Positions 1 through 10,400 of a stretch of 64,000 bases of DNA are shown here, piece after piece. Location: assembly GCA_030068075.1 (NCBI GenBank), contig CM057841.1, positions 3,036,565 through 3,100,564 on the forward strand. Reading direction: 5' to 3'. The DNA comes from Paguma larvata (lineage: Eukaryota > Chordata > Mammalia > Carnivora > Viverridae). The first letter of the stretch is position 1. Every line of letters starts with the position of its first letter. Both the position numbers and the translations under genes were made by a program. The notes below the pieces were generated by a model. The model saw only the letters and a program-made list of their open reading frames with translations, searched no databases and was not told where the DNA came from.

Positions 1-1980
1 AGGCAGGAGGTGCCTACTTTAGGGCCATCAGAGAGGGGTGTGGGCCCAGACACAGACAAGCAGGTACTGCCTCTGGGTCAGGAGACCTGGGTTCTGATCC
101 AGCCTGCCGCTTTGCTGGGTGACCTTGGGCCAGGTACTTAGAACCTCCCCGAGCCCCAGGTTTTGTATTTGTATAAACGGGAGTAACGCCACCACCTATT
201 CCTAGTGGAGGGGTGGGGCCGGGAGCAAAGGCCAGCTCCGTTTCACCAAATGATGGAGTCCCTGTGGATCCCGGCATCCATGTGGTAAACAGGTCCCCGC
301 TGCCAGCTGGGGGGGTGCGGGGGGGGGGCAGCAGGGAGCCTGGAGATGCCCCGGGGAAAGCCTCGGGCTGGCCTGGCACACTCCCCTACGACAGCAGTCC
401 CTCTGAGGGCACCACCCGGGTACTGAAAAGCCCCGGCAACACGTTACCGCTGTCATTACTACTGTGGAGTCCCCGTGAGGAGTCCCCAGGGAGACAAGGA
501 GAGCGGCGGTCAGGGAGGGGAGAAGGTCGGGGGAGCCGAAGGACAGTGCAGAGGCAACAGCGGTCTAGGTCCGAGATGTACCGGTGTCCGGTTCGGGAGG
601 TTCCATCCCCCTGTCCCCTACCATCTAGTGGACGCCTACGCACATGCGCGCACGTGAAACCAAATAGCACATCGCGTCCTGCGCCCATCCTGGCTGCTGC
701 TGGGTGTACACAGCTTCAGGGGAGGACGTTTTAGTACACGGAGCTGACTGCCTACACTGCTCCCTCCCACTTCGCCTGCGGCCCTCCAACATCTCCTGTC
801 AGGGCAAACATCCTGCCAGCCCCCAGGTCGGGGGGCGGGGGGAGCCGAGGTCCTGCTCCAGGCGGCCCTGGGTGACCTGAGCATCCAGCCAGCCCCGGGG
901 GACGCTCCAGGCAGCCCAGTGCACTCCTCATCCTAAGACGGCTTGAATGCCCGCTCTCGGTCTCCATCTACTCTGTCTCCTGACTCCCACTCCAGCTCCG
1001 ACCCCATCCCGTGTTGCCTGGACCACTATACCAGCCGCCCCTCTTCCAGCCCTCCCCATCACCACCGGGGCGGGTGGACGGTGTGCAGTCCTAACTCTCC
1101 CCGTACCTGCAGAACGTGCTTATTTGCACGTACGGTCTTCACAGAGGTGGTAGACTCAAACGAGGTCAGTAAGTGGTCACTAATCCAGCCTGACTGTGTC
1201 CTTCCCAACGGAGGAAGTCGGGGCACAGAGAGGCATGCACGGGGAGAACGCCACGTGAAGGGAGAGATCTACCAGTCAGAGCGCACGACAGTTGCCAGCA
1301 AGCAAGCCTGCTGCAGGGCAAGGTCAGCTTCCCTTCCAGCCTCCAGAACTACATCACGGTGCCTCGCTGTCACTTAGCACGCAGTGTGTGGTACTTGGTT
1401 ATGGCAGGCCTGAGACACTAATACGACCCAGCTCGGTCTTTCAAACACCCAGACCCGAGCCTGTCCCTCCCCCATTTGAAAACTTTCAGCAGCTCCCCCT
1501 CACTTCAAAACAAAACCAAACCCACGCTTCGTGCCTTGGTGTTCCTGGCCTCTCTAGGTCTGGCCCCTGCCGAAGGCGCTCTCCTCATATCACCAAGGAG
1601 GTTGATACTGTGATGCGTCTGGGGCAGGAGCCATGGGGATGGAGAGAAGGATCCAAGGGAGAGCTCAAGAGGCAGGATGGATGGACAGGACGTGAGAGCC
1701 TGAAGCGAGGGGTAAGGAAGACTTGGAAAGCTTCAGTGGGGAACATCAGCGGCGCCGTCGGAAACATCAGTGAGCTGATCTGGGAGGTCAGGGTGGAGAG
1801 CCCTCTGCTCTCCAGATGCCTTGCCCGTGCCGGCGCTTAACAGGCGCAGAGTAAACGAACCGTGAGTGAATGAGTGAATTAAAAGGTTACTCCGCTAGGT
1901 AAGGAAAGCTGGAAGGTGCGCTGAGACTGGGAGGGGTGGTAATTTAGGCCAGGGGACCCCCACACCGGGGAATCCGCACT
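1..1980 (-). other. TFPT intron 2 (left part)
   Basis: No coding exon is visible here. About 85-190 resembles an old MIR SINE ('cctgggttctgatccagcc' followed by 'gaccttgggccaggtactta'). About 1825-1880 has a weak MIR/L2-like tail. I see nothing else functional. Confidence 0.6.
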
Positions 1981-1987
1981 CACCTAC

Positions 1988-2749
1988 CTGCTCGATCTCC
2001 CGGCAGCGCCGACCTAGTGCCTGGTACTTCCTTCGATTTAGTTCCCGCTGGCGCCGCCGCTGGCCCCGGGCGGCCTCTTCCTCTTCATCTCGCTCCCGGA
2101 GCCCAGAGCCGCCCAGACCCCCAGACACGAACTCCACTTCTGTCTCCAGCTCGCTCTCCAAGATGTGACCACCGAATAGCGGAGGCAGCGCCAACTCCGA
2201 GCCTGGCGGCGCTGAGAACTCCTCAAAGCCCACGGCTGCCATGGTCCTGTAAGGTCAGGGGGCTCAGGGACCCTGAACTCCTGGCCCCCAGTCCCCTCCG
2301 ATCTTTCAGATCCGGGAGTCCCAAAAAAGTCCTAGCCCCAACCTCTTGTCCCAGGATCCAGACCGCCAGACTTTTGCTCTCCGAGGATCCGAAGGAGTTC
2401 AAGTCCCCAGCCCTTCGTCCCAGGATCCAGAAGTCCAGACCCCCATACTTGCTCCCCGAGTATCCCAGGGAGTTCGAGCACCGAGCCCCTCGTCCCAGGA
2501 TCCAGGAACCCAGGGTCCCGATCCCTCGTCCTAGGATCCATCACTCTAGACCGTAGATTTCTTCCCGCGGCTGGCCCAGCACAGACCCCGGACCCTTAAG
2601 AGCGCTAAGCGAAAGCAGTTGCATGAACTACAATCCCCATCCGCCCTCAGCTAAAAGCGCAGACGAATGCACGTGCTCCAGCCGCAATGTCTCTTGGGAG
2701 TCGTAGTTTTCCGCAAAGCCACTTACCCCTCTCTCTGTTCCAGTTCCAT
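1988..2749 (-). CDS. TFPT: TFPT (INO80 complex subunit F), 5' two coding exons only
   Basis: Partial gene running off the left edge. Exon 1 is 2727-2749 (ATG at 2749, starts MELEQREG, donor GTAAGT at 2726). Exon 2 is 1988-2246 (acceptor CAG at 2249-2247, donor GTAGGT at 1987). The join gives [16 protein letters not shown] and ends at CREIEQ in phase 0, 94 codons in all. This agrees with the recalled N-terminus of human TFPT, also called the TCF3 fusion partner, which acts in the nucleus in the INO80 chromatin-remodelling complex. Residues 60-94 are very rich in Glu and Arg and enter the predicted coiled coil. The remaining exons must lie beyond base 1, because nothing in 1-1980 matches them. 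TFPT is head-to-head with PRPF31 and shares its promoter. An in-frame second Met at codon 10 could be an alternative start. Confidence 0.93.
2274..2545. repeat. Degenerate MSR1-like minisatellite in TFPT intron 1
   Basis: About six or seven diverged units of roughly 36-40 bp share the core 'CCCAGGATCCAGAAGTCCAG' and 'CCCCAGCCCTTCGTCCC'. They resemble the clean 37-bp units found at 44.9-46.1 kb. They sit just on the TFPT side of the shared promoter, the same place where human MSR1 copies modulate PRPF31. Confidence 0.65.
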
Positions 2750-3240
2750 GGCTCTCTCCCGCTCCGGACGCTGCGGGTCTCAGAACTTCAACCTCGCAAA
2801 TCTCTAGATTAAGTCGTACGCAAAACTACGTGTCCCATCAGGCGTCACGGCCACGGCATCCGGGACTTGACCGCTATCCCTTCTGGGAGTTGTAGTTCCC
2901 TGTTTCCGGCTTCACTCCCCACCCCCTCCACCTCCACCCCGAGTCCCGGCTTAAAGGCCTTGCTTTCTCGTCTCACTCCTCCCCCAGTCGTCCGAGTTGC
3001 TCCCGTCTTTATTCTTGTCTCGGCCCCTTCTCGTCCGGCTACGGCGATTCTGAGCTTAGCAGCTTCAGTCCTCGGCAGGCCGTAAACCCAACAGACCCCG
3101 TCTCCTCTCGGACTTACCGCTTCTCCGCCTAGCGGCAAGAGCTAATAAAGTTGTTGTTCCAAAGGCGGCCCGAGGCGGGAGCCAATCAGAGCGCAGTTTT
3201 GCTGCGACGACGGCGCGAAGCGGAGGCGTCATCGGTGAGC
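2560..3240. promoter_or_regulatory. Bidirectional TFPT / PRPF31 promoter
   Basis: The stretch between the TFPT start (2749, minus) and PRPF31 (plus) is CpG-rich and holds four ACTACAA..CCCA-type motifs, the pattern bound by ZNF143/THAP11: 2626-2640 direct, 2692-2710 inverted, 2824-2837 direct, 2882-2899 inverted. A CCAAT box lies at 3182-3186. A likely non-coding first exon of PRPF31 ends at 3234 with donor GTGAGC. The human TFPT and PRPF31 genes are known to be divergently transcribed from one short region. Transcription starts were not determined. Confidence 0.75.
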
Positions 3241-3520
3241 GTCGACCGCTGTTTGGAAGCTACTTTCCTAGAAACCGTCGTGCCGGGCGGGAAGAGGTGC
3301 GTGTGTTGCGGACGCGCGGAGGGCGGGAGGCCAGATTCCTGGGTCCGGGGACCGGCGTGCGCGGGGAGGCAGGAGGGTCTTATGCGCGCAGCTGGACTTC
3401 TGGGGCTTGTCCCCCGCTGCCGCCTCAAGGGCCAAATCTGCCCCGTGATGCGTTGGGTTTGGCCTGTGTTGCGGGGGTTTCAGGGGGTTATAGTCTTAAG
3501 TTATCCACTTAAATAATCAT

Positions 3521-3560
3521 TCAGAAACCTTGACGCAGAGAGTCTGCGTCAAAGTTCTGA
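3521..3560. repeat. 40-nt imperfect hairpin in PRPF31 5' intron
   Basis: TTGACGCAGA (3530-3539) and its exact reverse complement TCTGCGTCAA (3543-3552) flank a 3-nt loop. A second pair, TCAGAA (3521-3526) and TTCTGA (3555-3560), extends the stem across a small internal bulge. A 16-base A run follows at 3574-3589. Confidence 0.8.
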
Positions 3561-4259
3561 ATCTCTTCTCTTGAAAAAAAAAAAAAAAAGCACCTGGCAA
3601 GATGCTTGGCCGCTTTGGGCAGACGTGTCTGCTGCTGCGCGTTTGCGTTGGCCGTGAAGCCCCCGGGGTCCGAGCTCCGCTGCTCCGGGGGCCCAGCCTC
3701 CAGCGTGCTTCCCCCGACACGTCTCCCACGCAGCCTCTTTTTATCCTTCCTTCTAGGGACGGCGGTGTAGAAGGGAAGGAAATGAGGCAGGGGGGTTGTT
3801 TTATTGACGAGGGGAAGAACAGCAAGGCGGAGAGGTGTTTTACTTAAAAAACAAAAACAGGGGGGATCCTATCCTGTCGAGTAGTGTTCCCCTTTCTTTT
3901 CCGCCTCCTGCGCCTCCAAGAAAAAGCTAATTTTGTCCAGTGCTTGGAGTTGAGGAGAAGGCTGCTCATGACCAGAGGGCACCGGCCTGGGGGCTCTAGA
4001 TGTTTTAGGCCCCACCCGGTTGCCCTAGTGGCTGGGGAGATCAGTATTTTAGGATCTGTCACCCTTTTGGGACCCTATAGTTTTGGGGAGGTGTCTCTGT
4101 TATAGGAGAAAAAAGGATCCTAGGAGGCGTCCAGTCTCAGGGAGAGGCTGTGAATTTTTTGTCAGGTGGTGGCACGAGGGGGCATACTGTGTCTTGCCCA
4201 GTGACATGAGTGTGAGAAGGGTAGGTGGTGGGAGCTGTGACCAGAGACCACCTGGTTCT

Positions 4260-4375
4260 GGGAGGTTTGTTCATGGAGTGACTCAGTGGGTGTTTATTGA
4301 GCATTTGTTATGTGTCAGGCACAGTTAGGAACTGAAGAGCAAAGCAGATGAAAATACCTGTCCTTACGGAGCCTG
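4260..4375 (+). mobile_element. L2-like LINE fragment
   Basis: The text 'tgtttattgagcatttgtta' followed by 'tgtgtcaggcacagttagg' is the hallmark of an old LINE-2 3' end. It lies just upstream of the first PRPF31 coding exon. Confidence 0.6.
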
Positions 4376-4478
4376 CTTGCTCACGGGGTCGCTCCGAGAA
4401 GGACCGGGGCCTTCTTGGGGAGAAACCCCTCTCGTTGATGAAGGGGGGACCCCGCTCTCCCCTCCCATAGGCCTCGGC

Positions 4479-7400
4479 ATGTCTCTGGCGGATGAGCTCC
4501 TGGCCGACCTTGAGGAGGCGGCAGAAGAGGAGGAAGGAGGAAGCTATGGGGAGGAAGAAGAGGAGCCGGCGATCGAGGATGTGCAGGAGGAGACACAGCT
4601 GGATCTCTCCGGGGATTCGGTCAAGAGCATCGCCAAGCTGTGGGACAGCAAGATGGTGAGCGGGCCATCATCAGGAGCTCCCCGCAGGGCTGAGCGCGCG
4701 GTAGCTCCGAGAGCCCCGAGTTCCAACTCTGCTGTCTTCCCCGAACAGTTTGCTGAGATCATGATGAAGATCGAGGAGTACATCAGCAAGCAAGCCAAAG
4801 CTTCAGAAGGTGCCTCCCCCCCGCCCTGCCGCCCCCCACTCGCCCTCGCCCCCGCCCCCCCAGCTGTTGTCCCGCCCGGCCCCTTGGCTCTTTTGCTACT
4901 TGTAGCTCTGAAAGTTCGGTCTGTCTCCTTCTCAGCCTTTTCGAGAGCCCTGATTCTCTTTTCTTTCTTTTTTAATTACTCGTTTATTTTTGAGACAGAC
5001 AGACCAAGCGAGCACACAAGCCGCGGAGGGGCAGCAAGAGGGAGGGAGAGAATCCCAAGCAGGCTCCACGCTGTCAGCACAGAGCCCGACGGGGGGCTCA
5101 GTCTCACAAAACTGGGAGATCATGGTCTGATCCCCAAACCAAGAGTCAGACGCTTAACCGACTAGGCTGCCCGGGCGCCCTCTTGTTTTTCCGTATACCC
5201 CACCCAGTTCCCTTCTCCTCTGAGAATACGTTGCAGTGTGAAGCTGATACTTCTAAGTTTATTTTTAATGTTTATTCATTTCTGAGAGAGAGACAGAGAG
5301 TGAGAGAGAGTGAGAGCATGAGCAGGGGAAGGGCAGAGAGAGGGAGACACAGAATCCGAAGCTGGCTCCAGGCTCTGAGCTGTCAGCACAGAGCCCGACG
5401 CGGGGCTCGAACTCACGAACCGCGACATCATGACCTGAGCTGAAGTCTGGCGCTTCACCAACTGAGCCCCCCGGGGGGCCCCTGGAGCTGACCCTTCTTA
5501 AGTTCTTGCTGTGTTTCCTCACTGCGGAAGGGCTCGCCCCGAGGCCTCTGAGACGTCAGTGATTCATGCATCTGGTTGAGGGTTTTGCCATATCCGTAAA
5601 TTACTCTTTTCCTTATTTACTTCACGTCTTTCTTTAAATCAGCGTGCTTTCTTCTTTTAGTTTACTTAAGAAAGAAAGTTACTTGTGTGTGAAAGGCTGG
5701 TATCGTTCGGTAAATACAAAGTAACTCCGACACGTGCGGTTATCAGAGCACCAGCTTCCGGGACGCTGGGTTGTCTCTCGAGCACTCGCTCAGCTCTAGA
5801 GGTCGCTCGTGTTGCCACAGTCTTCTTGCCAAGGTGGGGCTCTGGGGTGGAACTTACTGCTGAAGCGGCCACAGGTGGTTGTCGGGCACAGCAGCGGTAC
5901 GGTCAGACCCGTTCTTTGCTGCTTTCCTTTGAAGTTTTCCTGAGGCGCTCCTCGGCAGGCCCCTGTAGGCGCCGGGTGCCCCGGGGAATCCACCCAGCTC
6001 TCTGCTCTCAGGACGCTCAGGGTCTGGCCGAGCCGAGGCGCCAGTCCGGGCAGCTGTAGGTGGGCAGCGCCTGCTGGGATGGAGGGGCCGGCTTACTCCT
6101 CAGCCCCTCCAGCCACACCCCGTCTCCCCCCAGCTGTGGGAGCAAGACACACACACACACCCAGGCTGTTTTTCCCCCTCACAGTGATGGGACCAGTCGA
6201 GGCAGCCCCTGAATACCGGGTCATCGTGGATGCTAACAACCTGACTGTGGAGATCGAGAACGAACTGAGTGAGTGCCACGGAGGGCGAACAGAGACGGCC
6301 CTGCCTGGCGTCCCTCATGACCCCCTCCCGTCCCCAAGGAGGGCAGAGGCAGGGTCCTGGGCACCTTCCCCGCTGGCTCTCTACAGGGTCCTGCCCCCAG
6401 ACTCCTCCTGTTACTTCAAGTCCAGGTTCAGCTGCTGTAGCAGAGCGGCTTATGTAAGAAGGAAGTGTATTTTCCTCGCCCAGGCCTGGAGTACTGGCGT
6501 CTGGGGTCAGGCTTTTCTGTCCTGTTGATCTGCCGCCTGCGTCGGGGTCCACGGTGACTGCCCACCTCCAGCCATCACCTCCACATCCCCACCAGCACAT
6601 GAGGAAGGAAGAGGAGGGCACAGTTCTGTAAGGGGTGACCTGGGAATTGTGCGTGTCACCTCAGATCGCATCTCGTAAACCAGAACTCACTCACGTGGCC
6701 CCGTGCGGCAGTGCGAGCCGCAGGGAGACGGCGTTTCTGCTGGGTGTCCGTGAGCCCGCTAAATTCAGGGGTTCAGTCACCAAGGGAAGAGGGGGACTGG
6801 ATGTTGGGGAGAGCCCGCGGAGCCCGCCCGCCCCCCCCCGACACCTCGCCTCTCCGCCCACCGCAGACATCATCCACAAGTTCATCCGGGACAAGTACTC
6901 AAAGCGGTTCCCTGAGCTGGAGTCCCTGGTCCCCAGCGCCCTGGACTACATCCGCACAGGTTAAGGTGCGTGCTCAAAGTGGGGGCTCGGCAAGAGCTGG
7001 GGGGGAGGGCCCTGCCCTTGGACCCCAGGCCTAAGGGGAAAGGCCGCCCTCCGCGTTCTCTTGAGGCCTGGAGCTTCTGGTAGCCCAGCTGCTCCAGGGT
7101 TCGCAGCAAGAAAGGGATGGAGCCTGGAAAGAATGTTCTCGGGGCGGCTTTGCCCCACCTCAGGCCCACTCCTGCCCTGGGTGGGCCTCCCAGAAGGGTC
7201 AGGAGCTGGTCGAGGCCGAGGAAGTCGGGAGGGAGAATAGGGGTACCCTGTGCTGGCTACTGCTCCTCCGGCCATGCTTGGAGCAGGTGGTGGTGGTGTG
7301 GAGATCTGAAGGTTGATGCGGGGGCAGCCATGCAGAAGCTCGGGGAGACTTGAGTGCCAAGACCCCAAGTCAGTCGGCAGTGGGGAGACAAAGTTGATGA

Positions 7401-10400
7401 GGCCGGATCCCATCTGACCTCCAAGGCTTTGGGCCTTACGGGAAAGCCCCAGGAGGCTCAGGCCCGACACGGGCAAGGAGGCTCCCGCGTGAGTCCAGGA
7501 GATGAGGCCGGTGGGGAGCCATCTGAGCAGGGAAGCAGCATGGTCGCGTTTGCCGTCGGAGGCGGGCAGCGGGGCCTCCCTGGTCGGCCAGTCTGCCTGT
7601 GGCCAGTCCTGGATCAGCAGCATGGTGCTGATGCTCTGAGCACGGGAGTTCTCGGAACTGGTAGGAGGCGTGCTGTGTACAGAGCCCAGCTTTCCCGGAG
7701 TCCCCAGAAGAGACCAGGTGCCGGCGCAGGAGAGCTGCTCGGGCTCCCCACGTCTCCGGGCCTCCCCACGTCTCTGTGCCTCCCCTCTCTTGGCCTCTCG
7801 TCCCAGGAGCTGGGCAACAGCCTGGACAAGTGCAAGAACAATGAGAACCTGCAGCAGATCCTGACCAACGCCACCATCATGGTCGTCAGCGTCACCGCCT
7901 CCACCACCCAGGGGTGCGTGCTTGGGGGCGAGGAGCCACCGGGCCCCCGCAGGCCCGTCTCACAGCAGGGGAGGGCCTTGGCGTCGCAGTGGGACGGCTG
8001 CCCGCCTCAGGAGGACAGTTCATTTCCGTCCCCCATGTGTGTAGTGAGTGTGGGTGGGGCCCGGGGTCCTGAATGGCGAGGCAGAGGGCCAGCCCAGGGT
8101 ATGTTTGTCTTGGGCACGTCCCCCCTCACTGGGATGAAGGTGTCCGTGAAGGCAGGGACTTGGTTTGCAGCCCTTGGTGTCTGTCTGCCCCCGTGGCATC
8201 TGTGCTGTGTCTAAGAGAAGCCTTGAGCGTCAACCCACTGGACTTTGGTTGCAGGGGCCTAGGACAGTCTCCACGGTCCCTTGTCTGTGCGCCATAAGCA
8301 TGATGGGACAACTGAGGGAGGGGCCGGGTTTGCTTACCAGCTCCCAGCTCTGTGGCTTCCGGCCGGTCCCCTTCGCCATCCTGCCCTCGGGTCCCCTCCG
8401 TGAAGTGACAGTGATGAAAGCCCACCTTTGTGGTTTCCCTCAGCAAGTACTTGCCCGGCACCTCCCGCGTGCCTGCGGTGTGCTGGGCATGCTGCTGAGA
8501 ATCTGGGGTGAGGCCGCTGTCTAGAGCCAGAGGTAGACGGGAGGCACGGTGGGTCACAGCGGTGACAGTGCCTGAGGGAAGCAGCAGGGCAAGGGCCTCG
8601 GTGGTCGGCAGGGCTGGGACCTGGAGGTTGAAGTGGGGCACGTGGGCAAGGGCCCGGCCCAGGTGGGCACGGGGGTGCTGACCCAAAACCTGTGATTCCC
8701 AGCAGCCCTCGCTTCCAGGCCGATGGGACTTACAATTGCCCTGAGGCCGCATGCGTGCGTGCGTGCGTATGTGTCGTGTGTGCGTGTGTATGAGCACACA
8801 CACGCATGCGCGCACACGTGCTGTGCCTACACGTGCACACGTGCGCACACAGCCGGGAAGTAGGGTACCGGGAGGGCCGGCCCGTCCCAGCCACACCCCT
8901 GAGCCCCGAACCCCCGCAGGCAGCAGCTGTCGGAGGAGGAGCTGGAGCGGCTGGAGGAGGCCTGTGACATGGCGCTGGAGCTGAACGCCTCCAAGCACCG
9001 CATCTACGAGTACGTGGAGTCTCGGATGTCCTTCATCGCGCCCAACCTCTCCATCATCATCGGGGCGTCCACGGCCGCGAAGATCATGGGTGAGGTGCCA
9101 GGGCGCGGCGGGGGCAGAGGGCTGTCCCTGGACAGTGCGGCCGTGGGGAGGGGAAGCCACGTCCCTCGTGTATGACAGGGGGCATCTGGCCCAGGGCCCC
9201 GGCTCCCTGTCATCCCTCCTGGAGATCACAGAGCTCGGCCAGCCTGCTCGTTCGTAGACCCGCAGAGAGGATGGTGGCCCTGAGCAGGGCTGGCCTGGAC
9301 AGGAGGAGGAGGAGGAGGCGTGGCTGCTGGCGAGGCCGGCACTGCTCGGCCAGCACGTCCCAGCAGCTCCCGGCTCAGGCAGTGCGAGCTGATAGGACCG
9401 CGGTTTCACCCGCGAAATGGGGACAGCAGGCCTGATGACGTGTTGGGACTGAGGGGTGGGCCGCCTCGGGCTCCCTGCAGTCTCTGAACAGGTGCCCCTC
9501 GGGCTCAGCTCCTTCAGCTGAGGGGCTCTTTGGGGCCCTGGCTAGAGCAGCTGCGCTAGGTCGCTCGGCTGCCGTGACAAAGTACCACAGGCGGGGGCAG
9601 CAGGTGGTGCGGGCCTTAAAAACCAAGGCTCGTTGTCTCGGGGTCCCGGAGGCTGGGAGGCTGAGAGCAGCATGTCAGCAGGCTGGGTTCTCAGCTTGTG
9701 GGCCCGTCTGCCACGTGGCCTCCCCTCTGCCTGTCTGAATCACCCTGTGTTCTCGTGGGGACACCCCTTGTGCTGGTTCAGGGCCCATCCAGTGATGTCA
9801 TTCCTCCTGAGTCCCCTTTCGTGGTCCCATCTCCAAACACCCACGTTCGGAGGTCATAGGGGTAGCGCTTCGACACAGGAACCGGGGGAGACACAGTTCA
9901 GCTCACAGCACAGCCTGGAGTGGCAGGTGTGTGCAGGGCTGCGGTGGTTTCAGGGCAAGGTCAGCTCAGGTGCGGATCCTGCCTCCCCTCTCACTGACCT
10001 CCCATCTTCAGGCGGCTGCCTTCGCGTGCCTCGGTTTCCCCCGTGGTGACCGGGGCTGTGCTACTTTCCAGCGACTGCCAGGCTGAAATCAAGGTGTCAG
10101 CTGGCTCTGGCGTTCCGTTATGGAGGTTGTAGGCAGGGGCCCACTTCCTGGCCTTTCCCGGCCTCCAGAGGCTGCCCGCACCCTCCTTCCCCACCTTCAA
10201 GTCTCCTGTCCCACGTCCCACGTCCCACTGACTCTCCGCCTGTCCCTTTGGCTTACGAGGATGCTTGTGCTTACGCGGAGTGCCCCCTCCCACCTCGGAG
10301 TCCCTTCGGTCCTGTACAGCAGCAGGCAGGTTCTGGGGACTGTCAGCTTCTGTGGGGGGCCGCTCTGCTCGCGCGCGGGTTACCATACCTGTGCTGGAGG

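Noticed and set aside
6958..6966. Alternative donor ACAG|GTTAAG as an explanation for the PRPF31 frameshift
   Set aside because: Splicing from 6959 into the acceptor at 7807 leaves phase 1 against an exon that needs phase 0, and no AG two bases upstream of 7807 fixes it.
8126..9409. 427-codon open frame on the minus strand
   Set aside because: It lies antisense over PRPF31 exon 7 and GC-rich intron with a microsatellite and resembles no protein I know. A shadow of high GC content.
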